The notes: generated by a model from the letters alone, not told the origin. Shown: positions 19,199 through 27,868, counted from the stretch's first letter. The stretch: 64,000 nucleotides of DNA from Sphingomonas sp. PsM26 (GCA_030433805.1 JARUXA010000002.1:124001-188000); one strand, 5' to 3'. Translations and numbers: made by a program.

Positions 19199-20302
19199 AT
19201 GGCGGTTTCGTTGAAAGTGATCGACAGCAAAATGGCGGCATCTACGGATAAGGCGAGCGCAGAGCGCGCCAAGGCACTCGAAGCTGCGCTGGCGCAGATC
19301 GATCGTGCATTCGGCAAGGGCTCGGCGATGAAGCTGGGCTCGAAGCAGACGATGCAGGTCGAGGTGATCTCGACCGGCTCGCTCGGGCTCGACATTGCGC
19401 TTGGCGTGGGCGGTCTGCCGCGAGGCCGCGTGATCGAGATCTACGGGCCGGAAAGCTCGGGCAAGACGACGCTTGCGTTGCACGTCATTGCTGAAGCGCA
19501 AAAGACCGGTGGCACCGCGGCATTCGTCGATGCCGAGCATGCGCTCGACCCGGTCTATGCCAAGAAGCTTGGCGTCAACATCGACGAACTGATCGTGTCG
19601 CAGCCTGACACGGGCGAGCAGGCGCTTGAGATCGTCGATACGCTGGTGCGATCGAACGCGATCGATGTGCTCGTGGTTGATTCGGTTGCGGCGCTCGTTC
19701 CGCGCGCTGAAATCGAGGGCGAGATGGGCGACAGCCACGTCGGCCTCCAGGCGCGATTGATGTCGCAGTCGCTGCGCAAGTTGACGGGCTCGATCAGCCG
19801 TTCGCGGTGTATGGTGATCTTCATCAACCAGCTGCGCATGAAGATCGGCGTGATGTACGGTAACCCCGAAACGACGACGGGCGGCAATGCGCTGAAGTTC
19901 TACGCGTCGGTCCGGCTCGACATCCGTCGCACCGGCCAGATCAAGGATCGTGAAGAGATCGTCGGCAACGCGACGCGCGTCAAGGTCGTCAAGAACAAGG
20001 TCGCGCCGCCGTTCAAGCAGGTCGAATTTGACATCATGTACGGGCAGGGCGTCTCCAAGATCGGGGAAATTCTTGATCTTGGCGTCAAGGCCGGGCTGGT
20101 CGAGAAGTCTGGCGCCTGGTTCTCTTATGACAGTGTCCGCATCGGGCAGGGTCGCGAGAATGCCAAGACCTTCCTCAAGAACAATGTCGAGATGAGTGAC
20201 CGCCTCGAAAAGGCGATCCGTTCGCGGACCGACAAGGTTGCCGAGGAAATGATGGTCGGGCCGGAAGCTGACGACGATATCGAAGGTGACGACGAGATGT
20301 GA
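19199..20302 (+). CDS. recA: Recombinase RecA
   Basis: This 367-residue protein forms ATP-dependent filaments on single-stranded DNA, drives strand exchange and triggers LexA self-cleavage. It shows Walker [10 protein letters not shown], Walker [10 protein letters not shown], loop L1 around [20 protein letters not shown], and L2 [20 protein letters not shown]. The acidic C-terminal tail ([12 protein letters not shown]) is typical. ATG 19199 has GGGAGG upstream; ATG 19232 (MAASTDK) is an alternative. Confidence 0.97.
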   Translation: MAVSLKVIDSKMAASTDKASAERAKALEAALAQIDRAFGKGSAMKLGSKQTMQVEVISTGSLGLDIALGVGGLPRGRVIEIYGPESSGKTTLALHVIAEAQKTGGTAAFVDAEHALDPVYAKKLGVNIDELIVSQPDTGEQALEIVDTLVRSNAIDVLVVDSVAALVPRAEIEGEMGDSHVGLQARLMSQSLRKLTGSISRSRCMVIFINQLRMKIGVMYGNPETTTGGNALKFYASVRLDIRRTGQIKDREEIVGNATRVKVVKNKVAPPFKQVEFDIMYGQGVSKIGEILDLGVKAGLVEKSGAWFSYDSVRIGQGRENAKTFLKNNVEMSDRLEKAIRSRTDKVAEEMMVGPEADDDIEGDDEM

Positions 20303-20337
20303 TGTTCGCTCCGGCTGCTATCTGGCGGGCGGGGCAG

Positions 20338-20363
20338 GGAACACGGGGCTAACGCCGTGTTCC
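20338..20363. terminator. Hairpin downstream of recA (first)
   Basis: GGAACACGG and CCGTGTTCC form a 9-bp perfect stem with an eight-base loop, 36 bases after the recA stop. Confidence 0.5.
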
Positions 20364-20404
20364 TGCAATACGGGGCGGCTGATCTTGCCGTCGAACACTC
20401 TGGG

Positions 20405-20430
20405 AGGGCCCGCCAGCAATGGTGGGCCCT
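20405..20430 (+). terminator. Hairpin downstream of recA (second)
   Basis: AGGGCCCGCC and GGTGGGCCCT form a stem of 10 bp (one G-T or mismatch position near the loop) closed by AGCAAT. It is the stronger of the two recA-downstream hairpins. Confidence 0.5.
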
Positions 20431-20538
20431 TCATGGTTTGGAATGGTAGCCCATCCCCACATTGGGTAAGCTGGTGCGACTTTCCTGCGACCTTCCACCG
20501 CTGCGGCGGGACCCGGTCGCGTTTGTACGGAGACGTTT

Positions 20539-21171
20539 ATGTCGCTCATTGTCCACCATCTCGAAAACTCCCGCTCGCAGCGGATCCTGTGGCTGCTCGA
20601 GGAACTGGGGCTGCCGTATGAGATCGTTCGCTACGAGCGCGACAAGGCGACGATGCTCGCGCCGCCCGAACTCAAGAAGGTCCATCCGCTCGGCAAATCG
20701 CCCATGCTGGAGGACCGCGCGGCGGGCCATGTAGTGATCGAGACCGGTGCGATCGTCGATTATATCGTCGAGCTGGCCGATGGCCGCATGGGACCTCCTG
20801 CGCACCGCGAAGACACGCTGCGCTATCGCCAGTATCTACATTATGCCGAAGGGTCGATGATGCCGCCGCTGTTGTTGCTGCTCGTGCTCAACCGCATTCC
20901 GGTGCTCGGCAAGACCGCGGCCAAGCGCGTTCAACCGATGATCGACGTCCATCTCGATTATGTCGAAAGCGAGCTCGCCAGCCGTCCATGGTTTGCCGGC
21001 GACTCGATCAGCGCGGCCGACGTGATGATGAGCTTCCCGCTCGAAGCGGCGCGCAGCCGCGCAGGACTGGACGAGTCGCGGCCCGCGACGATCGCATGGC
21101 TCGACAAGATCCACGCGCGTCCGGCCTATCAGGCGGCGCTCGCCAAGGGCGGACCATACGCTTACGCCTGA
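20539..21171 (+). CDS. Glutathione S-transferase family protein
   Basis: This 210-residue protein has an N-terminal thioredoxin-like domain beginning VHHLENSRSQRILWLLEELG, with the serine position of GST enzymes at about Ser11, a KVHPLGKSPML cis-proline loop and IETGAIVDYI. The all-helical C-terminal domain is longer in its middle (MMPPLLLLLVLNRIPVLG), as in fungal-type and beta-like GSTs. It would conjugate or transfer glutathione in the cytoplasm. ACGGAG lies upstream of ATG 20539. Confidence 0.85.
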   Translation: MSLIVHHLENSRSQRILWLLEELGLPYEIVRYERDKATMLAPPELKKVHPLGKSPMLEDRAAGHVVIETGAIVDYIVELADGRMGPPAHREDTLRYRQYLHYAEGSMMPPLLLLLVLNRIPVLGKTAAKRVQPMIDVHLDYVESELASRPWFAGDSISAADVMMSFPLEAARSRAGLDESRPATIAWLDKIHARPAYQAALAKGGPYAYA

Positions 21172-21176
21172 AACGC

Positions 21177-21210
21177 TCCGCCTTCCCTGCACAAATGCGG
21201 GGAAGGCGGA
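21177..21210. terminator. Hairpin between convergent GST and hydrolase genes
   Basis: TCCGCCTTCCC and GGGAAGGCGGA (11 bp, perfect) enclose a 12-base loop. It lies directly between the GST stop (21171) and the hydrolase stop (21218), so it could serve both. Confidence 0.6.
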
Positions 21211-21217
21211 CCGGATG

Positions 21218-21874
21218 TCAGCGGATCGGCGAGTTCGGGTCGAGCCGCATGTCGAGATACTTGTCCACCGACCCCATCAGTTGCGGCATTTCGTGTTCGA
21301 AGAAATGGTTCGCCTTGGGGATGGTGTCGTGATTGATCGTGATGTGCTTCTGCGTGCGCAGCTTGTCGACGAGCTTCTGCGTCGCCGCGGGGGTCGCGAC
21401 CTCATCGGCCTCGCCCTGGATGATGATCCCGCTCGCCGGGCAGGGTGCCAGGAAGGTGAAGTCATACATGTTGGCAGGCGGCGCGACCGAGATGAAGCCG
21501 CGGATCTCCGGACGGCGCATCAGCAACTGCATGCCGATCCACGCGCCGAAGCTGACGCCTGCGATCCACGTGGTCTGCGCTTCCGGGTGAAAGCTCTGGA
21601 CCCAGTCGAGCGCGCTCGCCGCGTCGGACAGTTCGCCGACACCGTTGTCGAACGTACCCTGGCTCTTGCCGACGCCGCGAAAATTGAAGCGCAGGGTCGC
21701 GAACCCGCGGCGCTGGAACGTCTTGTAGAGTTCCATCACGATGTGGTTGTTCATCGTGCCACCCGCTTGCGGATGCGGGTGGAGGATCATCGCGACGGGC
21801 GCCCGCGGGCGCGATGCGGGAACGAAACGGCCTTCGAGACGACCGTCTGGGCCGGGGAAAATAACTTCTGGCAT
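21218..21874 (-). CDS. Alpha/beta hydrolase (dienelactone-hydrolase/YpfH-like)
   Basis: This 218-residue protein has an alpha/beta-hydrolase fold: HPHPQAGG oxyanion loop, FNFRGVGKSQG, nucleophile elbow GVSFGAW, acid in IIQGEADEV, and C-terminal His in PKANHFFEH. This short form is common beside Fe-S and cell-envelope genes in alphaproteobacteria, but its substrate is unknown. ATG 21874 (MPEVIFPGPDG) is preferred; a GTG at 21907 would add 11 residues. It is divergent from the desulfurase operon. Confidence 0.85.
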   Translation of the reverse strand: MPEVIFPGPDGRLEGRFVPASRPRAPVAMILHPHPQAGGTMNNHIVMELYKTFQRRGFATLRFNFRGVGKSQGTFDNGVGELSDAASALDWVQSFHPEAQTTWIAGVSFGAWIGMQLLMRRPEIRGFISVAPPANMYDFTFLAPCPASGIIIQGEADEVATPAATQKLVDKLRTQKHITINHDTIPKANHFFEHEMPQLMGSVDKYLDMRLDPNSPIR

Positions 21875-21991
21875 CGGACCTGCTGACAAGAAATAGCGGG
21901 GAAGCACGCCCCGTTGGGCCGCGCGAAGAGTTGTGCGCTATACAATGATGGCGCACGTCTGCGCAATGATTGCAGCGAGTCCCCGAAACTG

Positions 21992-23086
21992 ATGCCGTTC
22001 CTGCCCGATCGCCTCTATCTCGACCATGCCGCGACGACGCCGATTATCCCCGCGGCGCGGGACGCGATGACACGCGCGATGGCGACCTGGGCGAACCCGT
22101 CGTCGCCCCATGCCGAGGGGCGCGCCGCGCGATCTGCGCTGGAACAGGCTCGGCGTGCGGTGGCGGATGCGTATGGTTGGGGCGGCGAGACGCTCTTCAC
22201 CAGCGGTGCGAGCGAGGCACTGGCAATCCCGCTGCAACGCGCGATCCCGCCGAGACGCGTGATCTCCTCGGTCGAGCATGATGCGGTGATTCGCGCGGCA
22301 CCCGATGCCGCGATCGTTCCGGTCGACTCGTCGGGGCTGATCGACCTGGCGGCGCTCTCGACGCTGATCGACGGCGAGGCTGCACTGGTAGGCGTGCAAT
22401 ATGCCAATAGCGAAACTGGTGTTCGGCAACCGATCGCATCGATCGCGGATATCGTGCGGGCAGCGGGAGGCCTTCTACTGGTGGATGCGGCGCAAATGCC
22501 GCCCGGGGCGGATCGGGATGTCATCGGCCATGCCGACTTCGTCGCGATTTCCGCCCATAAGCGCGGCGGGCCACCCGGAATCGGTGCTTTGTTCGTGCGC
22601 GATCTGGCAACGCTTACGCCGACCGGCGGCCAGGAACGCGGTTACCGTGGGGGGACCGAGAACGTACCCGGCGCGATGGGGTATGCCGCTGCCCTCGGAG
22701 AACCCGAGGACTTGGCGCAGTTGGCGTCGCTTCGCGCGCAACTCGAAGATGCGATCGCGCGGTCGGGTGGTGAAATCGTAGCCGGCGACGCAGACAGGCA
22801 TCCTGCGATCGGAGCGTACCGGATGCCGGGGCTCGCCGCCGCGACCCAGTTGATCCGCTTTGACATGGCAGGGATCGCGGTGTCGGCGGGCAGCGCCTGT
22901 TCGTCCGGCAGCATGAAGCCCAGCCACGTGCTCGGCGCGATGGGCTGGGACAGCGATACGTCCCGCGAGGTCATCCGCGTCAGTTTCGGGCGTACGACGA
23001 CCGCCGCCGACGTCGACCGCTTCGTGGCCGAGTGGCGCAAGATCGCCCGGACGGCTCGCGCCAACGACCTGTTGGGGGCGGCATGA
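21992..23086 (+). CDS. Cysteine desulfurase, class V aminotransferase (copy 1, divergent)
   Basis: This 364-residue PLP enzyme resembles IscS/NifS. It opens YLDHAATTP, carries the PLP lysine in SAHKRGGPPGIG (Lys190), and has the mobile loop Cys303 in SAGSACSSGS, which forms the persulfide. It is shorter in the N-terminal third and more divergent than the next gene. ATG 21992 follows the upstream non-coding open frame. Its stop overlaps the next start (ATGA), so the two are translationally coupled. Confidence 0.88.
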   Translation: MPFLPDRLYLDHAATTPIIPAARDAMTRAMATWANPSSPHAEGRAARSALEQARRAVADAYGWGGETLFTSGASEALAIPLQRAIPPRRVISSVEHDAVIRAAPDAAIVPVDSSGLIDLAALSTLIDGEAALVGVQYANSETGVRQPIASIADIVRAAGGLLLVDAAQMPPGADRDVIGHADFVAISAHKRGGPPGIGALFVRDLATLTPTGGQERGYRGGTENVPGAMGYAAALGEPEDLAQLASLRAQLEDAIARSGGEIVAGDADRHPAIGAYRMPGLAAATQLIRFDMAGIAVSAGSACSSGSMKPSHVLGAMGWDSDTSREVIRVSFGRTTTAADVDRFVAEWRKIARTARANDLLGAA

Positions 23087-24171
23087 TCTATCTCGACTAT
23101 CAGGCGACGACACCGCTAGCCCCCGAAGCGCTCGACGCGATGCTGCCGTGGCTGCGGGACCAGCACGCCAACCCCCATTCGCCGCATGCTCCGGGGCGCA
23201 GGGCAAAGGCGGCGGTCGAAGTCGCGCGCGGGGCGGTTGCGGCATTGTTTGGCGGGGGCGGGCAGATCGCATTCACCAGCGGTGCGACCGAGGCACTCAA
23301 TTGGGCGATCCAGGGAACGACCGGGCCGATCGTGACGCTCGCGACCGAACATGCCGCGGTTCTCGACACCGTAGCGGCGATCGCGGCACAGGGGCGGAAG
23401 GTCACGGTGTTGCCGGTGGGGCACGACGGTCTGGTCAACCTGGAGATCGCGCGTGCGGCCATCACGCCTGGAACCGGGCTGGTCGCGGCAATGCTGGTCA
23501 ACAACGAGATCGGCGTGATCCAGCCAATCGCCGCGCTCGCTGATCTCGCGCATGCGGCGGGCGCGCTGTTCCTGTGTGACGCGGTGCAGGGCTATGGCCG
23601 GGTCGCGATCCCGCCCGAATGTGATCTCGTCGCGGTGTCGGCGCACAAGGTTCACGGCCCCAAGGGGATCGGGGCGCTGTGGGTGCGCAACGGCGTTCGA
23701 CTCTCCCCGCTGATGCATGGCGGGGGACAGGAAGCGCTGGGGCGATCGGGTACGCTGTCGCCTGCCTTGTGTGCAGGTTTCGGTGCCGCCGCCGGTTTGA
23801 TGGCGGAATGCCGCGAAACCGATCGCGCCCATGTCTCGACCTTGTTCCACGCTGCGGTTGATCGTTTAGCAGGGTGGACCATCAACGGCGCGCTCGACTC
23901 GCGTTACGAAGGCAATCTCAACATCCGACGCGACGGCCTGGACGTCGCACGGTTAATGTCCGATCTGCGCGATGTCGCCTTTTCGGCGGGGTCGGCCTGT
24001 GCAAGTGGATCGGGGCGGTCGAGCCATGTCCTTCGCGGCATCGGCTTGAGCGAGGCGCAGGCGCGATCGAGCATTCGCATCGGCTTCGGCCGATATACAG
24101 GAGGGCGTGACCTGACCGAAGCAATCGATCGAATCGTGGCAGCGGCCGCTACGCAACGGATCGCGGCATGA
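23083..24171 (+). CDS. Cysteine desulfurase (copy 2, IscS/NifS-like)
   Basis: This 362-residue protein has IYLDYQATTPLAPEAL, PLP Lys189 in SAHKVHGPKGIGAL, and catalytic Cys306 in SAGSACASGSGRSSHVL. Both key residues are present, so it should release sulfur from cysteine as an enzyme-bound persulfide for Fe-S clusters or tRNA thiolation. It overlaps copy 1 and the ferredoxin gene by ATGA junctions, making a three-gene coupled operon. No iscU, iscA or hscA is present nearby. Confidence 0.92.
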   Translation: MIYLDYQATTPLAPEALDAMLPWLRDQHANPHSPHAPGRRAKAAVEVARGAVAALFGGGGQIAFTSGATEALNWAIQGTTGPIVTLATEHAAVLDTVAAIAAQGRKVTVLPVGHDGLVNLEIARAAITPGTGLVAAMLVNNEIGVIQPIAALADLAHAAGALFLCDAVQGYGRVAIPPECDLVAVSAHKVHGPKGIGALWVRNGVRLSPLMHGGGQEALGRSGTLSPALCAGFGAAAGLMAECRETDRAHVSTLFHAAVDRLAGWTINGALDSRYEGNLNIRRDGLDVARLMSDLRDVAFSAGSACASGSGRSSHVLRGIGLSEAQARSSIRIGFGRYTGGRDLTEAIDRIVAAAATQRIAA

Positions 24172-24500
24172 CGCGGGTACGGTTCGTCGAGCGTGATGGC
24201 CGCGTATGCGAAGTCACGGCGGACGTTGGCGACTGCCTGCTGAACGTCGCGCAGGCGGCTGGCCAACCGCTCGAGGGAACCTGCGAAGGCCAGATGGCAT
24301 GTTCGACGTGTCATGTCATAGTCGCTGCCGCAGACTTCGCGCTGTTGTCCCCGGCAAGCGCCGAAGAAGAAGACATGCTCGACCTGGCGACGGGCGCGAC
24401 ACGTACCAGTCGGCTGGCCTGCCAGATCATGCTTAACGCAAATATCGATCAAATAACTGTCGCTATCCCACCGGAATCACGGAACATGCAGCGACGATGA
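24168..24500 (+). CDS. fdx: 2Fe-2S ferredoxin, adrenodoxin/Fdx type
   Basis: This 110-residue protein has four cluster ligands in adrenodoxin spacing: Cys39, Cys45, Cys48 (CEGQMACSTC) and Cys85 (RLACQI). The acidic helix SAEEEDMLDLA is the usual partner-binding surface. It probably supplies electrons for Fe-S assembly with the upstream desulfurases. The start ATG 24168 overlaps the previous stop. The C-terminal tail is short and basic. Confidence 0.93.
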   Translation: MTRVRFVERDGRVCEVTADVGDCLLNVAQAAGQPLEGTCEGQMACSTCHVIVAAADFALLSPASAEEEDMLDLATGATRTSRLACQIMLNANIDQITVAIPPESRNMQRR

Positions 24501-24508
24501 TCATTACG

Positions 24509-24537
24509 CCTCCGTGCCATTTACGTACGCACGGAGG
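24509..24537 (+). promoter_or_regulatory. Perfect hairpin enclosing the ribosome-binding site of the next gene
   Basis: CCTCCGTGC (24509-24517) pairs exactly with GCACGGAGG (24529-24537) across an 11-base loop. The right arm contains GGAGG, the Shine-Dalgarno of the gene starting at 24546, eight bases before its ATG, and the left arm starts with the anti-Shine-Dalgarno CCTCC. It could act as a terminator for fdx, a translation switch, or both. No U-tract follows. Confidence 0.6.
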
Positions 24538-24545
24538 AATTACCC

Positions 24546-24764
24546 ATGAAATTCATCGCTTTGCTTTCAGCTGGCCTCATCGCGGCAAGCGCGCTCGCGC
24601 CGACCGCCGCCAGCGCCCAGATGCGTCAGGACCGCCATGATCGCGTCGTCTCGCGGACTGTCCACACCGATCGGCATCGCCCGTCCTATCGTACGCGCAA
24701 GGTATGCCGCATGGAACGGCGCAACCAGCGTCGTGTTCGCATCTGCCGGACCGTTCGCCGCTAA
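24546..24764 (+). CDS. Small cationic secreted protein
   Basis: This 72-residue protein has a signal peptide (MKFIALLSAGLIAASALAPT, cleavage near ASAQ, residue 24), leaving a mature part of about 48 residues extremely rich in Arg and His (roughly every third residue) with two cysteines (KVCRMER and ICRTVRR). No family is recognised. It could bind nucleic acid, lipid A or a metal; that is inference. Its ribosome-binding site is buried in the hairpin at 24509-24537. Confidence 0.7.
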   Translation: MKFIALLSAGLIAASALAPTAASAQMRQDRHDRVVSRTVHTDRHRPSYRTRKVCRMERRNQRRVRICRTVRR

Positions 24765-24780
24765 GCCCTCTTGATCCCTT

Positions 24781-24817
24781 CGCCCGACCCCGCCATATGC
24801 AGCGCGGGAGTCGGGCG
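24781..24817. terminator. Long hairpin overlapping the 5' end of SRP RNA
   Basis: CGCCCGACCCCGC (24781-24793) pairs with GCGGG-A-GTCGGGCG (24804-24817), 13 bp with a single bulged A and a 10-base loop. In transcripts reading through from the small-protein gene it would form a terminator-like stem, and it uses the same bases as the SRP RNA terminal helix. Confidence 0.5.
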
Positions 24818-24897
24818 GACGTGGTCGTCGCCAACTTGGTCAGGGCCGGAAGGCAGCAGCCACAACGATTTCGCCACGGGTCGTTCCGGCTCCTACC
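24804..24897 (+). ncRNA. ffs: Signal recognition particle RNA, 4.5S type
   Basis: The conserved SRP54-binding hairpin is plain at about 24839-24860 (GGTCAGGgCCGGAAgGCAGCA). GTGG and CCAC pair around it, and GGAGTCGG (24807-24814) pairs with CCGGCTCC (24887-24894) to close the rod, giving a small bacterial 4.5S-type RNA of about 94 bases. It lies just upstream of dnaX, a placement common in bacteria. The ends are set by the terminal helix and are accurate to a few bases. Confidence 0.88.
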
Positions 24898-25036
24898 GAT
24901 TCCCACGCGATGCTCCGGCCCGTAAACGCGCCGTTGAGCTGCGGTCGCTCCCAAGGAATGGCACTCGGTCTTATCCGGCCCTGCTGCGCGCACCAAGCCT
25001 TCGACTTCGTGGTCGGCTCGCGCTAGACAGGCGGCA

Positions 25037-26704
25037 ATGTCCGACTCTTCAGATCTTCCCGCGTTCGATCTCGGCGCTCCACCATCGACGGCATCGAAAG
25101 ATCCGTACCGCGTCCTTGCGCGTAAATACCGTCCGCAGACCTTTGCTGAGCTGATCGGGCAAGACGCGATGGTGACGACGCTGGGGAATGCCATCCGTCG
25201 GCAACGCCTTGCCCATGCATTCCTGCTGACTGGCGTTCGCGGTGTCGGCAAGACGTCGACCGCGCGTTTGCTGGCGAAGGCGCTCAACTGCATCGGCCCG
25301 GACGGGCAGGGCGGTCCGACGATCGATCCGTGCGGGGTGTGCGAACCGTGCGTTGGAATCGCCGAGGGTCGCCATATCGACGTGATCGAAATGGACGCGG
25401 CGAGCCATACCGGTGTCGACGACATGCGTGCGGTGATCGACGCGTCGCGGATGACCGCGTTCGTGGCACGCTACAAGATCTATATCATCGACGAAGTCCA
25501 CATGTTGTCGAAGAACGCGTTCAACGCATTGCTCAAGACGCTGGAGGAGCCCGCCGAGGGCGTGAAGTTCGTGCTCGCGACGACCGAGGTCAACAAGGTG
25601 CCGGTGACGGTGCTGTCACGCTGCCAGCGGTTCGACTTGCGGCGGATCCCCGCTGAGAAACTGGCGGATCATTTCGCGCGCGTGGTGGAGGCGGAAGGTG
25701 TTTCGGCTGAGCCCGAGGCGCTCGGGCTGATCGCGCGCGCGGCGGAAGGTTCTGCACGCGACGGGCTGTCGATCCTCGATCAGGCGATCGCGCATGCCGA
25801 CATGGAGGGGGGGCAAGTCAACGCCGCCGCAGTGCGCGACATGCTCGGCCTGTCCGACCGGGGTGCGATCCGCGACATGATGGCGCTGTTGCTCGCGGGC
25901 GACGCGCTTGGCGCGCTGGCGGCGTTGCGACGGCAGTATGACCTGGGGGTCGATCCGTTGGGCGTGCTGCGCGGCCTGCTGGAGACAGTCCATGCAACCA
26001 CGCTCGTGAAGCTCGGTGCGTCCGCGGAACCCGGGCAGGCGACCGAGGAACGTACAGCGCTGGAGACATGGGGCGCGAGCCTGTCGTTCGCGGCGTTGCA
26101 CCGCCTGTGGCAATTGCTGCTCAAGGGGCATGAGGAAGTCGGCCGCGCCGCGCTACCGATCGAGGCGTGCGAGATGGCGTTGCTGCGCCTGGTTCATGCA
26201 TCGACACTCCCCGATCCGGGTGAACTGGCGCGGATGATCCAGAACGGTGCGCCGCCGGTCGCCGCCACGCCCGTGGCCCCGCCGCCCGCGCCGAGCGAAC
26301 CCGTCGCAGCGGCGTTGCCGCAGTCGATCGAGGCGATCGTAACGGTACTCGAGAATGCGGGCGAACTCGCGCTCGCCTCGCGCGTGGTGCATCACGTCAG
26401 CTTGATCAGCATCGCCGATGTCGAGATCATGGTGAGTTCCGCGCGCCCTCTGCCAAGCGACCTGATCGCGGAACTCGGCGGAACGCTCAAGCGAATCACC
26501 GGGCGGATGTGGCGCATCTCGACCGCGCCCACCGTCGGCGCCCCCACGCTGCGTGAGGCCGAAGCCGCACGACGCGAGGCGTTCAAGGCGGAAATTCTGG
26601 CGACGCCGGTGATCGTTGCGGCGCTTGAAGCGTTCCCCGACGCAAGCCTTCCCGAAAGCGAAATCGACCGCCTGTTGGCGGCACAACGGAGCAAGAGTGC
26701 ATGA
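25037..26704 (+). CDS. dnaX: DNA polymerase III subunits gamma/tau
   Basis: This 555-residue clamp-loader ATPase has Walker A GVRGVGKTST, a zinc module with CGVCEPC, DEVHML (Walker B/DExx), sensor-1 TTEVNKVP and the arginine-finger region SRCQRFDLRR. Domain IV/V binding regions for DnaB and alpha follow residue 380, with a Pro/Ala-rich linker at about 400-435. It is full length with no obvious internal frameshift signal seen. The next gene starts inside its last codon (ATGA). Confidence 0.96.
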   Translation: MSDSSDLPAFDLGAPPSTASKDPYRVLARKYRPQTFAELIGQDAMVTTLGNAIRRQRLAHAFLLTGVRGVGKTSTARLLAKALNCIGPDGQGGPTIDPCGVCEPCVGIAEGRHIDVIEMDAASHTGVDDMRAVIDASRMTAFVARYKIYIIDEVHMLSKNAFNALLKTLEEPAEGVKFVLATTEVNKVPVTVLSRCQRFDLRRIPAEKLADHFARVVEAEGVSAEPEALGLIARAAEGSARDGLSILDQAIAHADMEGGQVNAAAVRDMLGLSDRGAIRDMMALLLAGDALGALAALRRQYDLGVDPLGVLRGLLETVHATTLVKLGASAEPGQATEERTALETWGASLSFAALHRLWQLLLKGHEEVGRAALPIEACEMALLRLVHASTLPDPGELARMIQNGAPPVAATPVAPPPAPSEPVAAALPQSIEAIVTVLENAGELALASRVVHHVSLISIADVEIMVSSARPLPSDLIAELGGTLKRITGRMWRISTAPTVGAPTLREAEAARREAFKAEILATPVIVAALEAFPDASLPESEIDRLLAAQRSKSA

Positions 26705-27024
26705 ACAGCATCGAAGACATCATGGCGATGGCGCAGAACGTCCAGGCGGAACTGTCCAAGGCGCAGGACGGGCTCGACAAGATCGAGGTCGAAGGCGCGG
26801 CAGGCGGCGGGCTGGTCAAGGTCAAGGCGTCGGCCAAGGGCCGGATCATCGGCATTACGATTGACGAATCGCTGCTTCAGCCGAGCGAGAAGCAGATGCT
26901 CGAGGATCTCGTCGTCGCCGCGTTCAACGACGCCAAGGCGAAGGCCGATACGAAATCGGGCGAGGAAATGGCCAAGATGACCAGCGGCATTCCGCTGCCC
27001 CCGGGCTTCAAGCTGCCGTTCTGA
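26701..27024 (+). CDS. ybaB: YbaB/EbfC nucleoid-associated protein
   Basis: This 107-residue small dimeric DNA-binding protein has EDIMAMAQNVQAELSKAQ, VEGAAGGGLVKVKASAKG and PPGFKLPF, all typical of the family. It is coupled to dnaX. In many bacteria recR follows this pair; here the next gene is mtgA on the other strand, so recR is absent from the local cluster. Confidence 0.95.
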   Translation: MNSIEDIMAMAQNVQAELSKAQDGLDKIEVEGAAGGGLVKVKASAKGRIIGITIDESLLQPSEKQMLEDLVVAAFNDAKAKADTKSGEEMAKMTSGIPLPPGFKLPF

Positions 27025-27078
27025 GTATGTGGGCCGGGTCGTATGACCCGGCATTTGGGCCGGTCGATGCGTGTCGCT

Positions 27079-27849
27079 TTAGCGCAGGCACGCATCCAGA
27101 CCATCGTTACGCACTACGCCGACCCGGCGCGTGATCGCATTGCCATGGCGGCGTGTGAAACCGCTGGGCGCGATGGCAGCGCGCTTCTTGGGTTGCGGGA
27201 ATACGGCGGCCATCCGGCCTGCCTCGCTCGGCGTCAGGTGCGAGGCGTCATGCCCGAAATACCGTTTTGCCCCGGCGTTGACGCCGTAAGTGCCGATCCC
27301 CGTCTCAGCGACGTTCAGATACACTTCCATGATCCGGCGCTTGCCCCACAGCGTCTCGATCAGCAGCGTGAAATACGCCTCGAGCGCCTTGCGCGGATAG
27401 CCACCGCTTTGGATTAGAAAGACGTTTTTCGCAGTCTGCTGGCTGATCGTCGATCCGCCGCGGATCCGTCCGCCGCGGGCGTTGCGCGCATAGGCGGTTT
27501 CGATCGCGTGCATGTCGAAGCCGTTGTGTGAACAGAAACGCGAATCTTCGCCCGCTATGGCGGCGCGCGCCATGTTCGGATCGATCCGCGAAAGCGGCAT
27601 CCAGGATTTGTCGATCCCGTGTCCGGCCAAAGCATCACCGACCATCGTCAACGTGATCGGCGGGGGTACGAACCGATAAAGACCGACGATAGCGACAGAG
27701 AGGATGACAAAGGCCAGTACGCCCTTGATAATCCAGCCAAACAAGCGGCGTAAACCACCCCCGCTTCCGGAACCGCCTGGTCGCCGCACTGGCGCTCGGC
27801 GCTGTCCGCCGCGAGAATGGGATGCAGCGGAGGTCTTTCGGCGGGCCAT
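27079..27849 (-). CDS. mtgA: Monofunctional peptidoglycan glycosyltransferase MtgA
   Basis: This 256-residue GT51-family enzyme has a basic N-terminus, one transmembrane helix (about 38-58) and the catalytic domain. The catalytic motif reads AIAGEDSRFCSHNGFD and the second motif RGGSTISQQTAKNVF; EVYLNVAE is also present. It polymerises lipid II into glycan strands and has no transpeptidase domain. ATG 27849 is preferred to ATG 27891 because homology and the basic region begin there. It lies downstream of rpoH on the same strand. Confidence 0.92.
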   Translation of the reverse strand: MARRKTSAASHSRGGQRRAPVRRPGGSGSGGGLRRLFGWIIKGVLAFVILSVAIVGLYRFVPPPITLTMVGDALAGHGIDKSWMPLSRIDPNMARAAIAGEDSRFCSHNGFDMHAIETAYARNARGGRIRGGSTISQQTAKNVFLIQSGGYPRKALEAYFTLLIETLWGKRRIMEVYLNVAETGIGTYGVNAGAKRYFGHDASHLTPSEAGRMAAVFPQPKKRAAIAPSGFTRRHGNAITRRVGVVRNDGLDACLR

Positions 27850-27868
27850 CCCACCGCTGTAGGGCGAT

